A DNA stretch of 53,241 bases from Amycolatopsis thailandensis (GTDB lineage Bacteria > Actinomycetota > Actinomycetes > Mycobacteriales > Pseudonocardiaceae): positions 1 through 53,241 of the forward strand of contig NZ_NMQT01000147.1 in NCBI RefSeq assembly GCF_002234405.1, in the 5' to 3' direction. The first letter of the stretch is position 1. Each line of letters begins with the position of its first letter. The notes beneath the pieces were generated by a model. It was not told the DNA's origin. It saw only the letters and a list, made by a program, of their open reading frames with translations, and made no database searches. Of the stretch, positions 16,137 to 28,233 are shown in pieces. Position numbers and translations under genes: made by a program.

Positions 16137-16216
16137 GGTGACCTGTCAACCTTTCTCGCCCTGGTTCCCTGCAATCTCTGCAGGGCCTGTGGCGAAGTGG
16201 GAGTTAAAAAAGACTC
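16137..16216 (-). promoter_or_regulatory. Structured 80-base gap between rpsN and rpsH
   Basis: On the minus strand a six-T run inside short GAGT/ACTC arms lies just after the rpsN stop. It is followed by CCCTGCA, a five-base loop and TGCAGGG (16167-16185). It resembles the gap at 17660-17738, sharing AACCAG, one base, GCGA. Confidence 0.4.
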
Positions 16217-16402
16217 TTACCAGCTGGACTTGCGGACGCCGGGCAGCTCGCCCGCGTGTGCCATCTCGCGAAGGCAGATCCGGCAGAGCCCGAACTTGCG
16301 GAACACCGAGTGCGGGCGACCGCACCGCTGGCAGCGCGTGTAACCGCGAACCTTGAACTTCGGCGTCTTCGCGGCCTTGTGGACCAGTGCTTTCTTGGCC
16401 AT
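16217..16402 (-). CDS. rpsN: 30S ribosomal protein uS14 type Z (zinc-binding)
   Basis: A 61-residue protein, the short zinc form, with CQRC and CRIC pairs forming the zinc knuckle (RGYTRCQRCGRPHSVFRKFG). The start is the ATG at 16402, four bases after the rplE stop. Actinobacteria often carry a second, zinc-free S14 elsewhere under Zur control; none is in this window. Confidence 0.96.
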   Translation of the reverse strand: MAKKALVHKAAKTPKFKVRGYTRCQRCGRPHSVFRKFGLCRICLREMAHAGELPGVRKSSW

Positions 16403-16406
16403 CGAC

Positions 16407-16970
16407 TCAGTTCTCCTTGAACGGGAAGCCGAGCTTGCGAAGCAGCGCGCGGCCCTCGTCGTCGGTGTTGGCGGTGGTGACGACAGTGACGTCCATACCG
16501 CGCGGGCGGTCGATGGCGTCCGGGTCGATCTCGTGGAACATGGACTGCTCGTTGAGACCGAACGTGTAGTTGCCGTTGCCGTCGAACTGCTTCGGCGAAA
16601 GCCCGCGGAAGTCACGGATACGCGGCAGCGCGATGGTCAGCAGCCGGTCGAGGAACTCCCACATCCGGTCGCCGCGCAGCGTGACGCGCGCGCCGATCGG
16701 CTGGCCCTCACGCAGCTTGAACTGCGCGATGGACTTGCGAGCCTTGCGAACCTCGGGCTTCTGCCCGGTGATCGCGGCCAGGTCGCGGATGGCGCCTTCG
16801 ATCAGCTTGCTGTCACGGGCGGCGTCACCGACACCCATGTTCACGACGACCTTGACGACGCCCGGGATCTGGTGGACGTTCTCGAAGGAGAACTCCTGCT
16901 GGAGCTGTCCCTTGATCTCCTCGCGGTACCGCACCTTGAGGCGCGGGGCGATGTTCTCTGCGGTGGTCAT
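16407..16970 (-). CDS. rplE: 50S ribosomal protein uL5
   Basis: uL5 binds 5S rRNA and contacts P-site tRNA. The protein has 187 residues: QQEFSFENVHQIPGVVKVVVNMGVG near the N-terminus, KSIAQFKLREGQPIGARVTLRG in the middle, and RGMDVTVVTTANTDDEGRALL near the end. It lies two bases after rplX. Confidence 0.98.
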   Translation of the reverse strand: MTTAENIAPRLKVRYREEIKGQLQQEFSFENVHQIPGVVKVVVNMGVGDAARDSKLIEGAIRDLAAITGQKPEVRKARKSIAQFKLREGQPIGARVTLRGDRMWEFLDRLLTIALPRIRDFRGLSPKQFDGNGNYTFGLNEQSMFHEIDPDAIDRPRGMDVTVVTTANTDDEGRALLRKLGFPFKEN

Positions 16971-16972
16971 GA

Positions 16973-17287
16973 TCAGATGTCCTTACCGTTCCGGCGCGAG
17001 ACCCGGACCTTCTTGCCGTCCTCGCCGATGCGGTAGCCCACCCGGGTCGGCTTGCCGTCCGAGTCGACGACCATCACGTTCGAAACGTGGATGGGCGCTT
17101 CCTGCGTGACGATGCCGCCGGACTGCGCGCCGCGCTGGGTCTGGGAGATCCGCGTGTGCTTCTTGATCCGGTTCACGCCCTCGACCAGCACGCGCTCGCG
17201 CTCGGGGTAGGCCTGGATGACCTTGCCCTTGGCACCCTTGTCCTTGCCGGCGATGACGACGACCGTGTCGCCCTTCTTCACCTTCAT
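16973..17287 (-). CDS. rplX: 50S ribosomal protein uL24
   Basis: uL24 starts 50S assembly. The protein has 104 residues with the KOW motif at the N-terminus (KVKKGDTVVVIAGKDKGAKGKV) and HTRISQTQRGAQSGGI after it. It lies three bases after rplN and two before rplE. Confidence 0.98.
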   Translation of the reverse strand: MKVKKGDTVVVIAGKDKGAKGKVIQAYPERERVLVEGVNRIKKHTRISQTQRGAQSGGIVTQEAPIHVSNVMVVDSDGKPTRVGYRIGEDGKKVRVSRRNGKDI

Positions 17288-17290
17288 GCT

Positions 17291-17659
17291 CTACAACACC
17301 TCCGGCGCGAGCGAGATGATCTTCATGAACTTCCGGTCGCGCAGTTCGCGACCGACCGGCCCGAAGATGCGGGTGCCGCGGGGCTCATTGTCGTTCTTGA
17401 TGAGCACAGCAGCGTTCTCGTCGAAGCGGATGTAAGAACCGTCCGGACGACGGCGCTCCTTGCGCGTGCGAACGATGACCGCCTTGACGACGTCACCCTT
17501 CTTCACGCCGGCAGCCGGCATGGCGTCCTTCACGGTGGCGACGATGATGTCGCCGATGCCCGCGTAGCGCCGCCCCGAGCCACCGAGAACGCGGATGCAA
17601 AGGATCTCCTTCGCGCCCGTGTTGTCGGCAACCCGAAGCCGCGACTCCTGCTGGATCAC
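17291..17659 (-). CDS. rplN: 50S ribosomal protein uL14
   Basis: uL14 contacts the small subunit and ribosome silencing factor. The protein has 122 residues from a GTG start (GGAG six bases upstream): MIQQESRLRVADNTGAKEIL, then the signature region GDIIVATVKDAMPAAGVKKGDVVKAVIVRT. It begins the spc part of the cluster after a 79-base gap. Confidence 0.98.
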   Translation of the reverse strand: MIQQESRLRVADNTGAKEILCIRVLGGSGRRYAGIGDIIVATVKDAMPAAGVKKGDVVKAVIVRTRKERRRPDGSYIRFDENAAVLIKNDNEPRGTRIFGPVGRELRDRKFMKIISLAPEVL

Positions 17660-17738
17660 GTCTACTCCTGTATGTCGCGCTGGTTCTCGCGGTGTCCTGC
17701 GAGCCTTGCGGAACTAAGGGACTCAAAAAGAGCCCTAC
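17660..17738 (-). promoter_or_regulatory. Structured gap between rpsQ and rplN
   Basis: On the minus strand GGGCTC, TTTTT, GAGTCCC forms a hairpin with a U-rich loop just after the rpsQ stop. It is followed by a sequence sharing AACCAG, one base, GCGA with the 16137-16216 gap. A position-conserved S10/spc boundary. Confidence 0.4.
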
Positions 17739-18017
17739 TTACTTGGCCTTCTCCACGATCTGCACCAGACGCCAGCGCTTGGTCGCCGACAGCGGGCGGG
17801 TCTCCATCAGGGTGACCCGGTCGCCCACGCCCGCCTCGTTGTTCTCGTCGTGCACCTTGACCTTGCTGGTGCTGCGGAGAACCTTGGCGTAACGACGGTG
17901 CTTCTTGCGGTCTTCGAGCTCGACCACGATCGTCTTGTTCATCTTGTCCGAGACGACATAGCCCTCACGGACCTTACGGTCGTTGCGGCCGGCCGCCTCG
18001 GTGGGCTGCTCGCTCAT
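17739..18017 (-). CDS. rpsQ: 30S ribosomal protein uS17
   Basis: A 92-residue primary binder of 16S rRNA with an OB fold. The N-terminus carries about 15 extra residues (MSEQPTEAAGRNDRKVREG) before GYVVSDKMNKTIVVELEDRKKH. It overlaps rpmC by four bases (ATGA). Confidence 0.97.
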   Translation of the reverse strand: MSEQPTEAAGRNDRKVREGYVVSDKMNKTIVVELEDRKKHRRYAKVLRSTSKVKVHDENNEAGVGDRVTLMETRPLSATKRWRLVQIVEKAK

Positions 18018-18262
18018 GCGGCACCTTCACTCTCGGCGTCAGGGGAAACGGACAGGCCGAGTTCACGCTCGCGCATGACCGTGTAGATCCGCGCGATGTC
18101 CGTGCGGACGGTACGCAGACGGCGGTTGTTGTCGAGCTGTCCGGTCGCCATCTGGAAGCGGAGGTTGAAAAGCTCCTCCTTGTATTCCTTCAGACGCAGG
18201 ACGAGCTCTTCCGCGGTGAGCTCACGAAGCTCCGATGCCAGAGCGGCACCTGCCTTCGCCAT
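18014..18262 (-). CDS. rpmC: 50S ribosomal protein uL29
   Basis: An 82-residue protein near the exit tunnel; the two-helix L29 core (ELRELTAEELVLRLKEYKEE, FNLRFQMATGQLDNNRRLR) is followed by an acidic tail of about 15 residues. It overlaps both rplP (one base) and rpsQ (four bases). Confidence 0.97.
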   Translation of the reverse strand: MAKAGAALASELRELTAEELVLRLKEYKEELFNLRFQMATGQLDNNRRLRTVRTDIARIYTVMRERELGLSVSPDAESEGAA

Positions 18263-18681
18263 CAGAACTCACCACCTTCACGGGTCACGATGCGGCACTT
18301 CATGGGCAGCTTGTGGATCGCGCGACGGAGCGCCTCACGGGCGGTCTCCTCGTTCGGGAACGAGATCTCGAACATCACGCGGCCCGGCTTCACGTTGGCG
18401 ATCCACCACTCGGGCGAACCCTTACCGGAACCCATGCGGGTTTCCGCCGGCTTCTTGGTCAGCGGGCGGTCCGGGTAGATCGTCGTCCACACCTTGCCGC
18501 CACGCTTGATGTGACGCGTCATGGCGATACGAGCGGACTCGATCTGCCTGTTGGTCACGTAGCTGTGCTCAAGCGCCTGGATGCCGTACTCGCCGAAGCT
18601 CACCTTCGTACCGCCCTTGGCGGCACCGTGGCGCTTCGGGGAGTGCTGCTTCCGGTGCTTGACCCTGCGCGGGATGAGCAC
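18262..18681 (-). CDS. rplP: 50S ribosomal protein uL16
   Basis: uL16 helps position A-site tRNA. The protein has 139 residues from a GTG start: MLIPRRVKHRKQHSPKRHG, then the signature YPDRPLTKKPAETRMGSGKGSPEWWIANVKPG. It lies three bases after rpsC. Confidence 0.98.
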   Translation of the reverse strand: MLIPRRVKHRKQHSPKRHGAAKGGTKVSFGEYGIQALEHSYVTNRQIESARIAMTRHIKRGGKVWTTIYPDRPLTKKPAETRMGSGKGSPEWWIANVKPGRVMFEISFPNEETAREALRRAIHKLPMKCRIVTREGGEF

Positions 18682-18684
18682 GTG

Positions 18685-19535
<851 letters not shown>

Positions 19536-19536
<1 letters not shown>

Positions 19537-19952
19537 TACCGGCCACCTGCCTTCTTCTTGCCCTGTGCCTTCTTGGCCTCGGCCTTGGGACGCGACTCCA
19601 CCTCGACGGTGATGTGGCTGGTCCGCTTGCGGATCCGGTACGCGCGGCCCTGGGCCCGCGGACGGATGCGCTTGAGGGTCGGGCCCTCGTCGGCGTAGGC
19701 GTTCTTGACCCAGAGGGTGTCCGGGTCGAGATCGAGGTTGTTTTCGGCGTTGGCCACGGCGCTGGCGAGCACCTTCGCGACCGGCTCGCTTGCCGCCTGC
19801 GGGGCGAACTGGAGCACGGCCAAGGCGTCGGCGGCGCTACGTCCCTTGATCAGCTCGATCACCCGGCGCACCTTGGTAGGCGAGTCCCGGACGAAGCGAG
19901 CCCGCGCGTAAGCCGTCGGCAAAGCCTCGGCCACGTCGTTCTGGGCGTTCAT
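19536..19952 (-). CDS. rplV: 50S ribosomal protein uL22
   Basis: uL22 lines the exit tunnel and carries macrolide-related residues in its hairpin. The protein has 138 residues: ARARFVRDSPTKVRRVIELIKG, and the tunnel loop near GPTLKRIRPRAQGRAYRIRKRTSH, with no insertion or deletion evident in the loop. It ends in a Lys/Ala tail. Confidence 0.97.
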
Positions 19953-19980
19953 CGCTAGTTCCTTGTTCTCTCGTGCCCGC

Positions 19981-20262
19981 TCAGCGGCGGCGCGACTTGC
20001 GGTCGTCCTTGATGTGGCCCTTGAAGGTCCGAGTCGGGGCGAATTCGCCCAACTTGTGACCCACCATCGCCTCGGTGACGAACACCGGGACGTGCTTGCG
20101 GCCGTCGTGCACCGCGATCGTGTGACCCAGGAAATCCGGGATGATCGTGGAACGACGCGACCACGTCTTGATGACGGTCTTCTTGCCCGACTCGTTGAGA
20201 ACGTCCACCTTCTTGAGCAGGTGGTCGTCCACGAAGGGGCCCTTTTTGAGGCTACGTGGCAT
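19981..20262 (-). CDS. rpsS: 30S ribosomal protein uS19
   Basis: A 93-residue 30S head protein: MPRSLKKGPFVDDHLLKKVD and IIPDFLGHTIAVHDGRKHVPVFVTEAMVGHKLGEFAPTR. It lies 18 bases after rplB. Confidence 0.98.
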   Translation of the reverse strand: MPRSLKKGPFVDDHLLKKVDVLNESGKKTVIKTWSRRSTIIPDFLGHTIAVHDGRKHVPVFVTEAMVGHKLGEFAPTRTFKGHIKDDRKSRRR

Positions 20263-20280
20263 GTTCTTCTACCTCCCTGC

Positions 20281-21114
20281 TCAGCGCTTCTTGCCGGTAC
20301 GCCGGCGGCGGACGATCATGGCGTCGGAAGCCTTGCGGCGGCGGGTGCGGCCTTCGGGCTTGCCGTTCGGGTTCACCGGGTGGCGACCACCGGAGGTCTT
20401 ACCCTCACCACCACCGTGCGGGTGGTCGACCGGGTTCATGACGACACCACGGACAGTGGGGCGCTTGCCGCGCCAGCGGTTACGGCCCGCCTTGCCCCAG
20501 TTGATGTTCGAGTGCTCGGAGTTGCCGACCTCGCCGATGGTGGCGCGGTTGCGCACGTCGACGTTGCGGATCTCGCCCGACGGGAGACGAAGCTGGGCGT
20601 AAGGCCCGTCCTTCGCCACCAGCTGCACCTTGGCACCGGCGGACCGCGCCATCTTCGCGCCGCCACCGGGGCGGAGCTCGATCGCGTGGATCACGGTGCC
20701 GACCGGGATGTTGCGCAGCGGCAGGTTGTTACCCGGCTTGATGTCGGCGCGGGGGCCGTTCTCGACCGTGTCACCCTGCTTGAGCTTCTCCGGGGCGATG
20801 ATGTAGCGCTTCTCGCCGTCGGCGTAGTGCAGCAGCGCGATCCGAGCGGACCGGTTGGGGTCGTACTCGATGTGCGCGACCTTGGCGGGAACGCCGTCCT
20901 TGTCGTTCCGGCGGAAGTCGATCAGCCGGTACGCGCGCTTGTGGCCACCGCCCTTGTGCCGGGTGGTGATCTTGCCGCTGGAGTTACGGCCGCCGGACTT
21001 GCTCAGCGGACGCAGCAGCGACTTCTCCGGGGTGGACCGAGTGATCTCGGCGAAGTCGGAGACGCTGGAACCGCGACGACCCGGGGTCGTCGGCTTGTAC
21101 TTGCGGATGCCCAT
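20281..21114 (-). CDS. rplB: 50S ribosomal protein uL2
   Basis: uL2 is close to the peptidyl-transferase centre and needed for subunit association. The protein has 277 residues with the C-terminal motif VMNPVDHPHGGGEGK, which holds the conserved His, and YKPTTPGRRGSSVSDFAEIT at the N-terminus. The C-terminus is a basic run. Confidence 0.98.
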   Translation of the reverse strand: MGIRKYKPTTPGRRGSSVSDFAEITRSTPEKSLLRPLSKSGGRNSSGKITTRHKGGGHKRAYRLIDFRRNDKDGVPAKVAHIEYDPNRSARIALLHYADGEKRYIIAPEKLKQGDTVENGPRADIKPGNNLPLRNIPVGTVIHAIELRPGGGAKMARSAGAKVQLVAKDGPYAQLRLPSGEIRNVDVRNRATIGEVGNSEHSNINWGKAGRNRWRGKRPTVRGVVMNPVDHPHGGGEGKTSGGRHPVNPNGKPEGRTRRRKASDAMIVRRRRTGKKR

Positions 21115-21130
21115 GTGTCAGCTCAGTCCT

Positions 21131-21442
21131 TTACGCGGTGGGTCCGCCGAAGATCTCGATCGGCTTGCTCTCAGCCGAAAGAGTCACGATGGCGCGCTTG
21201 GTGTCCTTGCGCTTGCCGAAGCCGGCGCGAGTCCGCTTACGCTTGCCCTGGCGGTTGGCCGTGTTGACGCTGACCACCTTGACGCCGAACACCTTCTCGA
21301 CCGCGATCTTGATCTGGGTCTTGTTGGCGTCCGGGCGGACGATGAACGTGTACTTGTGGTCCTCGAGCAGCCCGTAGGACTTCTCGGAGATCACCGGCGC
21401 GAGCAAGATGTCGCGGGGATCGGGGATGGCGATCGCACTCAC
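21131..21442 (-). CDS. rplW: 50S ribosomal protein uL23
   Basis: uL23 lies at the exit tunnel and docks trigger factor and SRP. The protein has 103 residues: PRDILLAPVISEKSYGLLED, then VEKVFGVKVVSVNTANRQGK. The ATG overlaps the rplD stop by four bases. Confidence 0.98.
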   Translation of the reverse strand: MSAIAIPDPRDILLAPVISEKSYGLLEDHKYTFIVRPDANKTQIKIAVEKVFGVKVVSVNTANRQGKRKRTRAGFGKRKDTKRAIVTLSAESKPIEIFGGPTA

Positions 21443-22125
21443 TGCTCGTCACTCCCTTCAACCTCGCTCGACCGCGCGCTGGCCTTCGCGCCCTTGCCCC
21501 GGACGGGGCCGGCGACGAACACGTCGTAAGCGGCCTTGGTGAACACCACGTCGTCGTTGACCAACACGTCGTAGGTGTTGAGCTGGTCGGGCGTGATGAT
21601 GTGGACCTCGGCCAGGTTCCGCAGCGAGTTCCAGCTGAGCTCGTCGTCGCGGTGCAGGACCACGAGAACGCGCTTGGCCTGGGTCAGCGCGGCGATGGCG
21701 GCCTTGGCGGACTTGGTGGACGGCTTCTCGCCGGTCACCAGTTCGGTGACGACGTGCAGCTGTCCGGCACGGGCCCGGTCGGAGAGGGCGCCACGCAGAG
21801 CGGCGGCCTTCATCTTCTTCGGGGTCCGCTGGGTGTAGTCACGCGGCGTGGGGCCGTGGACGACGCCACCACCGGTGAACTGCGGCGCACGGGTCGAACC
21901 CTGGCGGGCGCGGCCGGTGCCCTTCTGGCGGTACGGCTTCTTGCCACCACCGCGGACTTCACCGCGGGTCTTGGTGTCATGCGTGCCCTGGCGCGCGGCG
22001 GCCAGCTGGCCCACCACGACCTGGTGCATGAGGGGCACGTTGGCCTGCACGTCGAAGATCTCCGAGGGGAGCTCGACCGTGCCGTCGGCTTTACCGGCCG
22101 GGGTCTTCAGCTCGACGCTGGTCAT
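21439..22125 (-). CDS. rplD: 50S ribosomal protein uL4
   Basis: uL4 reaches into the exit tunnel; in gamma-proteobacteria it also represses the S10 operon. The protein has 228 residues with the loop GGGKKPYRQKGTGRARQGSTR, which shows no lesion. A basic and acidic tail (KGAKASARSSEVEGSDEQ) extends the C-terminus. Confidence 0.98.
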   Translation of the reverse strand: MTSVELKTPAGKADGTVELPSEIFDVQANVPLMHQVVVGQLAAARQGTHDTKTRGEVRGGGKKPYRQKGTGRARQGSTRAPQFTGGGVVHGPTPRDYTQRTPKKMKAAALRGALSDRARAGQLHVVTELVTGEKPSTKSAKAAIAALTQAKRVLVVLHRDDELSWNSLRNLAEVHIITPDQLNTYDVLVNDDVVFTKAAYDVFVAGPVRGKGAKASARSSEVEGSDEQ

Positions 22126-22127
22126 GT

Positions 22128-22778
22128 TCAGTTACCACCCTTCGCGGCGCTGCGAACGAACAGCAGGCCGCCCTTGGGACCGGGCACGGCGCCCTTGATC
22201 AGCAGCAGGCCGTCCTCGGCACGCACCGCGTGCACGGTCAGGTTCTGCGTGGTGACCCGGTCGTTGCCCATCCGGCCCGCCATGCGCAGGCCCTTGAAGA
22301 CGCGGCCCGGGGTGGCACAGCCACCGATCGAGCCGGGCTTGCGGTGCACGGCCTGGGCACCGTGGCTCGCGCCCTGGCCCTTGAAGCCGTGACGCTTCAT
22401 GACACCGGCGTAGCCCTTGCCCTTGCTGGTACCGGTCACGTCGACCTCGATGCCGGCCTCGAACACCTCGGCGGTGATCTCCTGGCCGACCTCGTAGGTC
22501 TCGGCGTCGGTGGTACGCAGCTCCGCAAGGAAACGACGCGGGGTCACGCTCGCCTTGTCGAAGTGGCCGGTGCGCGGCTTGTTCACCCGGCGCGGGTCGA
22601 CCGCGCCGAAAGCCAGCTGCACGGCCTTGTAGCCGTCGTTCTCCTGGGTCCGAACCTGGGTGACCACGTTCGGCCCGGCCTGCACGACGGTCACCGGGAC
22701 GACCCGGTTGTTCTCGTCGAAGACCTGGGTCATGCCGAGCTTGGTGCCCAGGATGCCCTTCACTTGCCTGTCAGACAT
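22128..22778 (-). CDS. rplC: 50S ribosomal protein uL3
   Basis: uL3 starts 50S assembly, and its long loop reaches the peptidyl-transferase centre. The protein has 216 residues: GILGTKLGMTQVFDENN at the start, GKGYAGVMKRHGFKGQGASHG and PGSIGGCATPGRVFKGLRMAGRMG in the loop. It lies 34 bases after rpsJ. Confidence 0.98.
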   Translation of the reverse strand: MSDRQVKGILGTKLGMTQVFDENNRVVPVTVVQAGPNVVTQVRTQENDGYKAVQLAFGAVDPRRVNKPRTGHFDKASVTPRRFLAELRTTDAETYEVGQEITAEVFEAGIEVDVTGTSKGKGYAGVMKRHGFKGQGASHGAQAVHRKPGSIGGCATPGRVFKGLRMAGRMGNDRVTTQNLTVHAVRAEDGLLLIKGAVPGPKGGLLFVRSAAKGGN

Positions 22779-22812
22779 GAGTCTCTTACTCTCCGCCGCT
22801 CGCCAGCCGCTG

Positions 22813-23118
22813 CTACTGGATGTTGACGTCGACGCTCGCCGGCAGGTCGATGCGCATGAGCGCGTCGACCGTCTTCGGCGTCGGGTCGAGGATGTCGATC
22901 AGACGCTTGTGCGTGCGCATCTCGAAGTGCTCGCGCGAGTCCTTGTACTTGTGCGGCGAGCGGATGACGCAGTAAACGTTCTTCTCGGTGGGCAGCGGCA
23001 CCGGCCCGACAACACGGGCGCCGGTACGCGTGACCGTCTCGACGATCTTGCGTGCCGAGGTGTCGATCGCCTCGTGGTCGTAGGCCTTGAGCCGGATGCG
23101 GATCTTCTGTCCCGCCAT
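22813..23118 (-). CDS. rpsJ: 30S ribosomal protein uS10
   Basis: uS10 is a ribosomal protein and, with NusB, an antitermination factor. The protein has 101 residues: KIRIRLKAYDHEAIDTSARKI, then SPHKYKDSREHFEMRTHKRLIDI. First gene of the S10 cluster; the leader upstream carries a hairpin shared with the str operon leader. Confidence 0.98.
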   Translation of the reverse strand: MAGQKIRIRLKAYDHEAIDTSARKIVETVTRTGARVVGPVPLPTEKNVYCVIRSPHKYKDSREHFEMRTHKRLIDILDPTPKTVDALMRIDLPASVDVNIQ

Positions 23119-23216
23119 GGTGGCTGCTCGTTCCTTGTCGTCTCGTGCCGCTTTTGTCTTTTCAAACCTCAGCCTGGCTGAGGTTTTCCCAGTTCAACGG
23201 CCCTGTCCCCGGTCCA

Positions 23217-23241
23217 CGCGGTCGGGCGTGTCGTGCCCGAC
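23217..23241 (-). promoter_or_regulatory. Leader hairpin shared with the rpsL operon
   Basis: Plus-strand CGCGGTCGGGCGTGTCG at 23217-23233 is identical to 27917-27933 in the rpsL leader. Here it forms a perfect seven-pair stem with a seven-base loop (23221-23241). Confidence 0.5.
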
Positions 23242-23397
23242 GCACAGACGGATCCCGCGGGATCTTCGTCTTGCCTGGTCTTCCTCAACGTGAGGAGGCA
23301 TCGAGCCGGCTGTGAAGCTTGGATCGCCGTCTCAAACGCCCTTGCCCGCTAGCCTCACCCGAAGGAAGTGCTCCGCGGACCGTGGCCACTCATACCA

Positions 23398-23443
23398 GGG
23401 CGGCCGGAACCCGATTTCCGAAGAAGTACGGGTTCGGCCGCCC
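23398..23443 (-). terminator. Second hairpin downstream of tuf
   Basis: GGGCGGCCGGAACCCG against CGGGTTCGGCCGCCC with one bulged base and a 15-base loop. It lies 32 bases beyond the tuf terminator. It may be a backup terminator or an upstream part of the S10 leader; there is no U tract. Confidence 0.4.
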
Positions 23444-23474
23444 CAGGACGAGCAACCTGAATAGTGTCGCACAC

Positions 23475-23528
23475 GTGATTTGACGCCCCTAACCCGGGGG
23501 TGTATTGACCCCGGGCGGGGCGTCTAAA

Positions 23529-23532
<4 letters not shown>
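23475..23532 (-). terminator. Long terminator hairpin overlapping the tuf stop codon
   Basis: Nested perfect arms: GTGATTT with AAATCAC, GACGCCCC with GGGGCGTC, and CCCGGGG with CCCCGGG, around a nine-base loop. The outer arm includes the tuf stop codon (23529-23531). This is a 58-base structure with about 22 pairs. Confidence 0.8.
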
Positions 23533-24722
<1,190 letters not shown>

Positions 24723-24845
24723 TGGAATGTCCTCCTGGACTGTTTTGCTTACTCACCGGCCAACGTGGCTGTCGGACGGAGATTCGTTTCTTACGGATAC
24801 CGCGGACGTTCAGGAGTGTTCCTTATGCCCGCGAGCGGACGGGAA

Positions 24846-26945
<2,100 letters not shown>

Positions 26946-27020
26946 GAGAGTGTTCCCCTGTCTCAAAATTGGGGCCCGGCAAGGCTTTGACCCGAAGGAC
27001 GGGCGGCGCCACCGGACTGA

Positions 27021-27491
27021 TTACCAGCGGTAGTGCGCGAAGGCCTTGTTGGACTCGGCCATCTTGTGCGTGTCCTCGCGCCGCTTCACGCTGGCGCCGA
27101 GGCCGTTGCTCGCGTCGAGGAGTTCGTTCTGCAGACGCTCGATCATGGTCTTCTCGCGGCGGGCCGCGGAGAAGGAGACGAGCCAGCGCAGCGCGAGGGT
27201 GGTGGAGCGTCCCGGCTTGACCTCGATCGGCACCTGGTAGGTGGCACCACCGACGCGGCGGCTCTTCACCTCGATGGTGGGCTTCACGTTGTCGAGGGCG
27301 CGCTTCAGCGTGACGACCGGGTCGGTGCCGGTCTTCTCGCGAGCGCCTTCGAGGGCGCCGTAAACGATGCGCTCGGCCAGGGACCGCTTGCCGTCCTTCA
27401 GCACCTTGTTCACCAGCTGGGTGACCAGCGGGGATGCGTAGACGGGGTCAGAGATCAGCGGCCGCTTCGGGGCCGGACCCTTGCGGGGCAT
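27021..27491 (-). CDS. rpsG: 30S ribosomal protein uS7
   Basis: uS7 nucleates the 30S head and contacts the E-site tRNA. The protein has 156 residues: MPRKGPAPKRPLISDPVYAS, then the signature GRSTTLALRWLV and the C-terminal KAFAHYRW. The ATG shares one base with the rpsL stop (TAATG). Confidence 0.98.
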   Translation of the reverse strand: MPRKGPAPKRPLISDPVYASPLVTQLVNKVLKDGKRSLAERIVYGALEGAREKTGTDPVVTLKRALDNVKPTIEVKSRRVGGATYQVPIEVKPGRSTTLALRWLVSFSAARREKTMIERLQNELLDASNGLGASVKRREDTHKMAESNKAFAHYRW

Positions 27492-27865
27492 TAGCTCTTC
27501 TCCTTCTTCGCGCCGTACCGGCTGCGCGCCTGCTTACGGTTCTTGACACCCTGGGTGTCGAGCGAACCGCGGATGATCTTGTAACGGACACCCGGCAGGT
27601 CCTTCACACGACCACCGCGCACGAGCACCATCGAGTGCTCCTGCAGGTTGTGGCCTTCACCGGGAATGTAGGCGGTGACCTCGATGCCGCTGGTCAGCTT
27701 CACACGAGCGACCTTGCGAAGCGCCGAGTTCGGCTTCTTGGGGGTTGTGGTGTACACGCGAGTGCACACGCCACGCCGCTGCGGGCTCCCCTTGAGGGCC
27801 GCGGTCTTCTGCTTGGCAGCCTTGTCCTGGCGGCCCTTACGGACCAGCTGCTGGATCGTGGGCAA
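27491..27865 (-). CDS. rpsL: 30S ribosomal protein uS12
   Basis: uS12 controls decoding accuracy and is the streptomycin-related protein. The protein has 124 residues: MPTIQQLVRKGRQ, TTPKKPNSALRKVARVKL and RVKDLPGVRYKIIRG. The lysines in TTPKKPNS and RVKDLPG that mutate in streptomycin resistance are wild type. It leads the str cluster. Confidence 0.98.
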   Translation of the reverse strand: MPTIQQLVRKGRQDKAAKQKTAALKGSPQRRGVCTRVYTTTPKKPNSALRKVARVKLTSGIEVTAYIPGEGHNLQEHSMVLVRGGRVKDLPGVRYKIIRGSLDTQGVKNRKQARSRYGAKKEKS

Positions 27866-27916
27866 TGGACCAGCTTTCTGTTCGCGATCTTGCTACTACG
27901 TGTTGTCTCCGGCCCC

Positions 27917-27933
27917 CGCGGTCGGGCGTGTCG
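27917..27933 (-). promoter_or_regulatory. Leader motif shared with the S10 operon
   Basis: CGCGGTCGGGCGTGTCG on the plus strand, 52 bases upstream of rpsL. It is identical over 17 bases to the S10 leader motif, and here part of a shorter CGGGC/GCCCG hairpin. Confidence 0.45.
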
Positions 27934-28128
27934 GCCCGCGTCACGGTCTTGCGACCGGTAACTTCCCGTAGGGATTTTCCGTCGGATCCCGTGTGGGCGA
28001 AGCCTTGGAACCGGATGCCTGAGCACCCCGTTCATGCCGCACGGCACACGGGACGGCCCGACGCCTGCCGGGCACGGTCTCCAAAGATACCCGGCCACTT
28101 CCCGGCCGACCAAGTCGGGGGGTCGATA

Positions 28129-28134
28129 ACTATA
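28129..28134 (-). promoter_or_regulatory. Candidate -10 element of the str operon
   Basis: TATAGT on the minus strand in a GC-rich context (GCACGATATAGTTATCG), 264 bases upstream of rpsL. No convincing -35 hexamer at 16-18 bases. Confidence 0.4.
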
Positions 28135-28233
28135 TCGTGCCGGGCGTCACGCCGCGGCCACCCTGATGGAACGGCGTTTCGGGCCGGTTCATTCCACCTC
28201 CGGCCTTCACCGGAGACGCCGGGCTCCCGCCGT

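Larger units (their letters stand above)
23119..23474. other. S10 operon leader and promoter region
   Basis: No gene seen. On the minus strand the region holds a hairpin with GTCGGGC/GCCCGAC arms (23221-23241) and a longer stem at 23398-23443. An A/T-rich patch with CCTCAGCC, AGGCTGAGG arms lies close to rpsJ (about 23167-23184). The S10 promoter should lie between 23200 and 23397, but I cannot pick hexamers with confidence. Confidence 0.5.
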
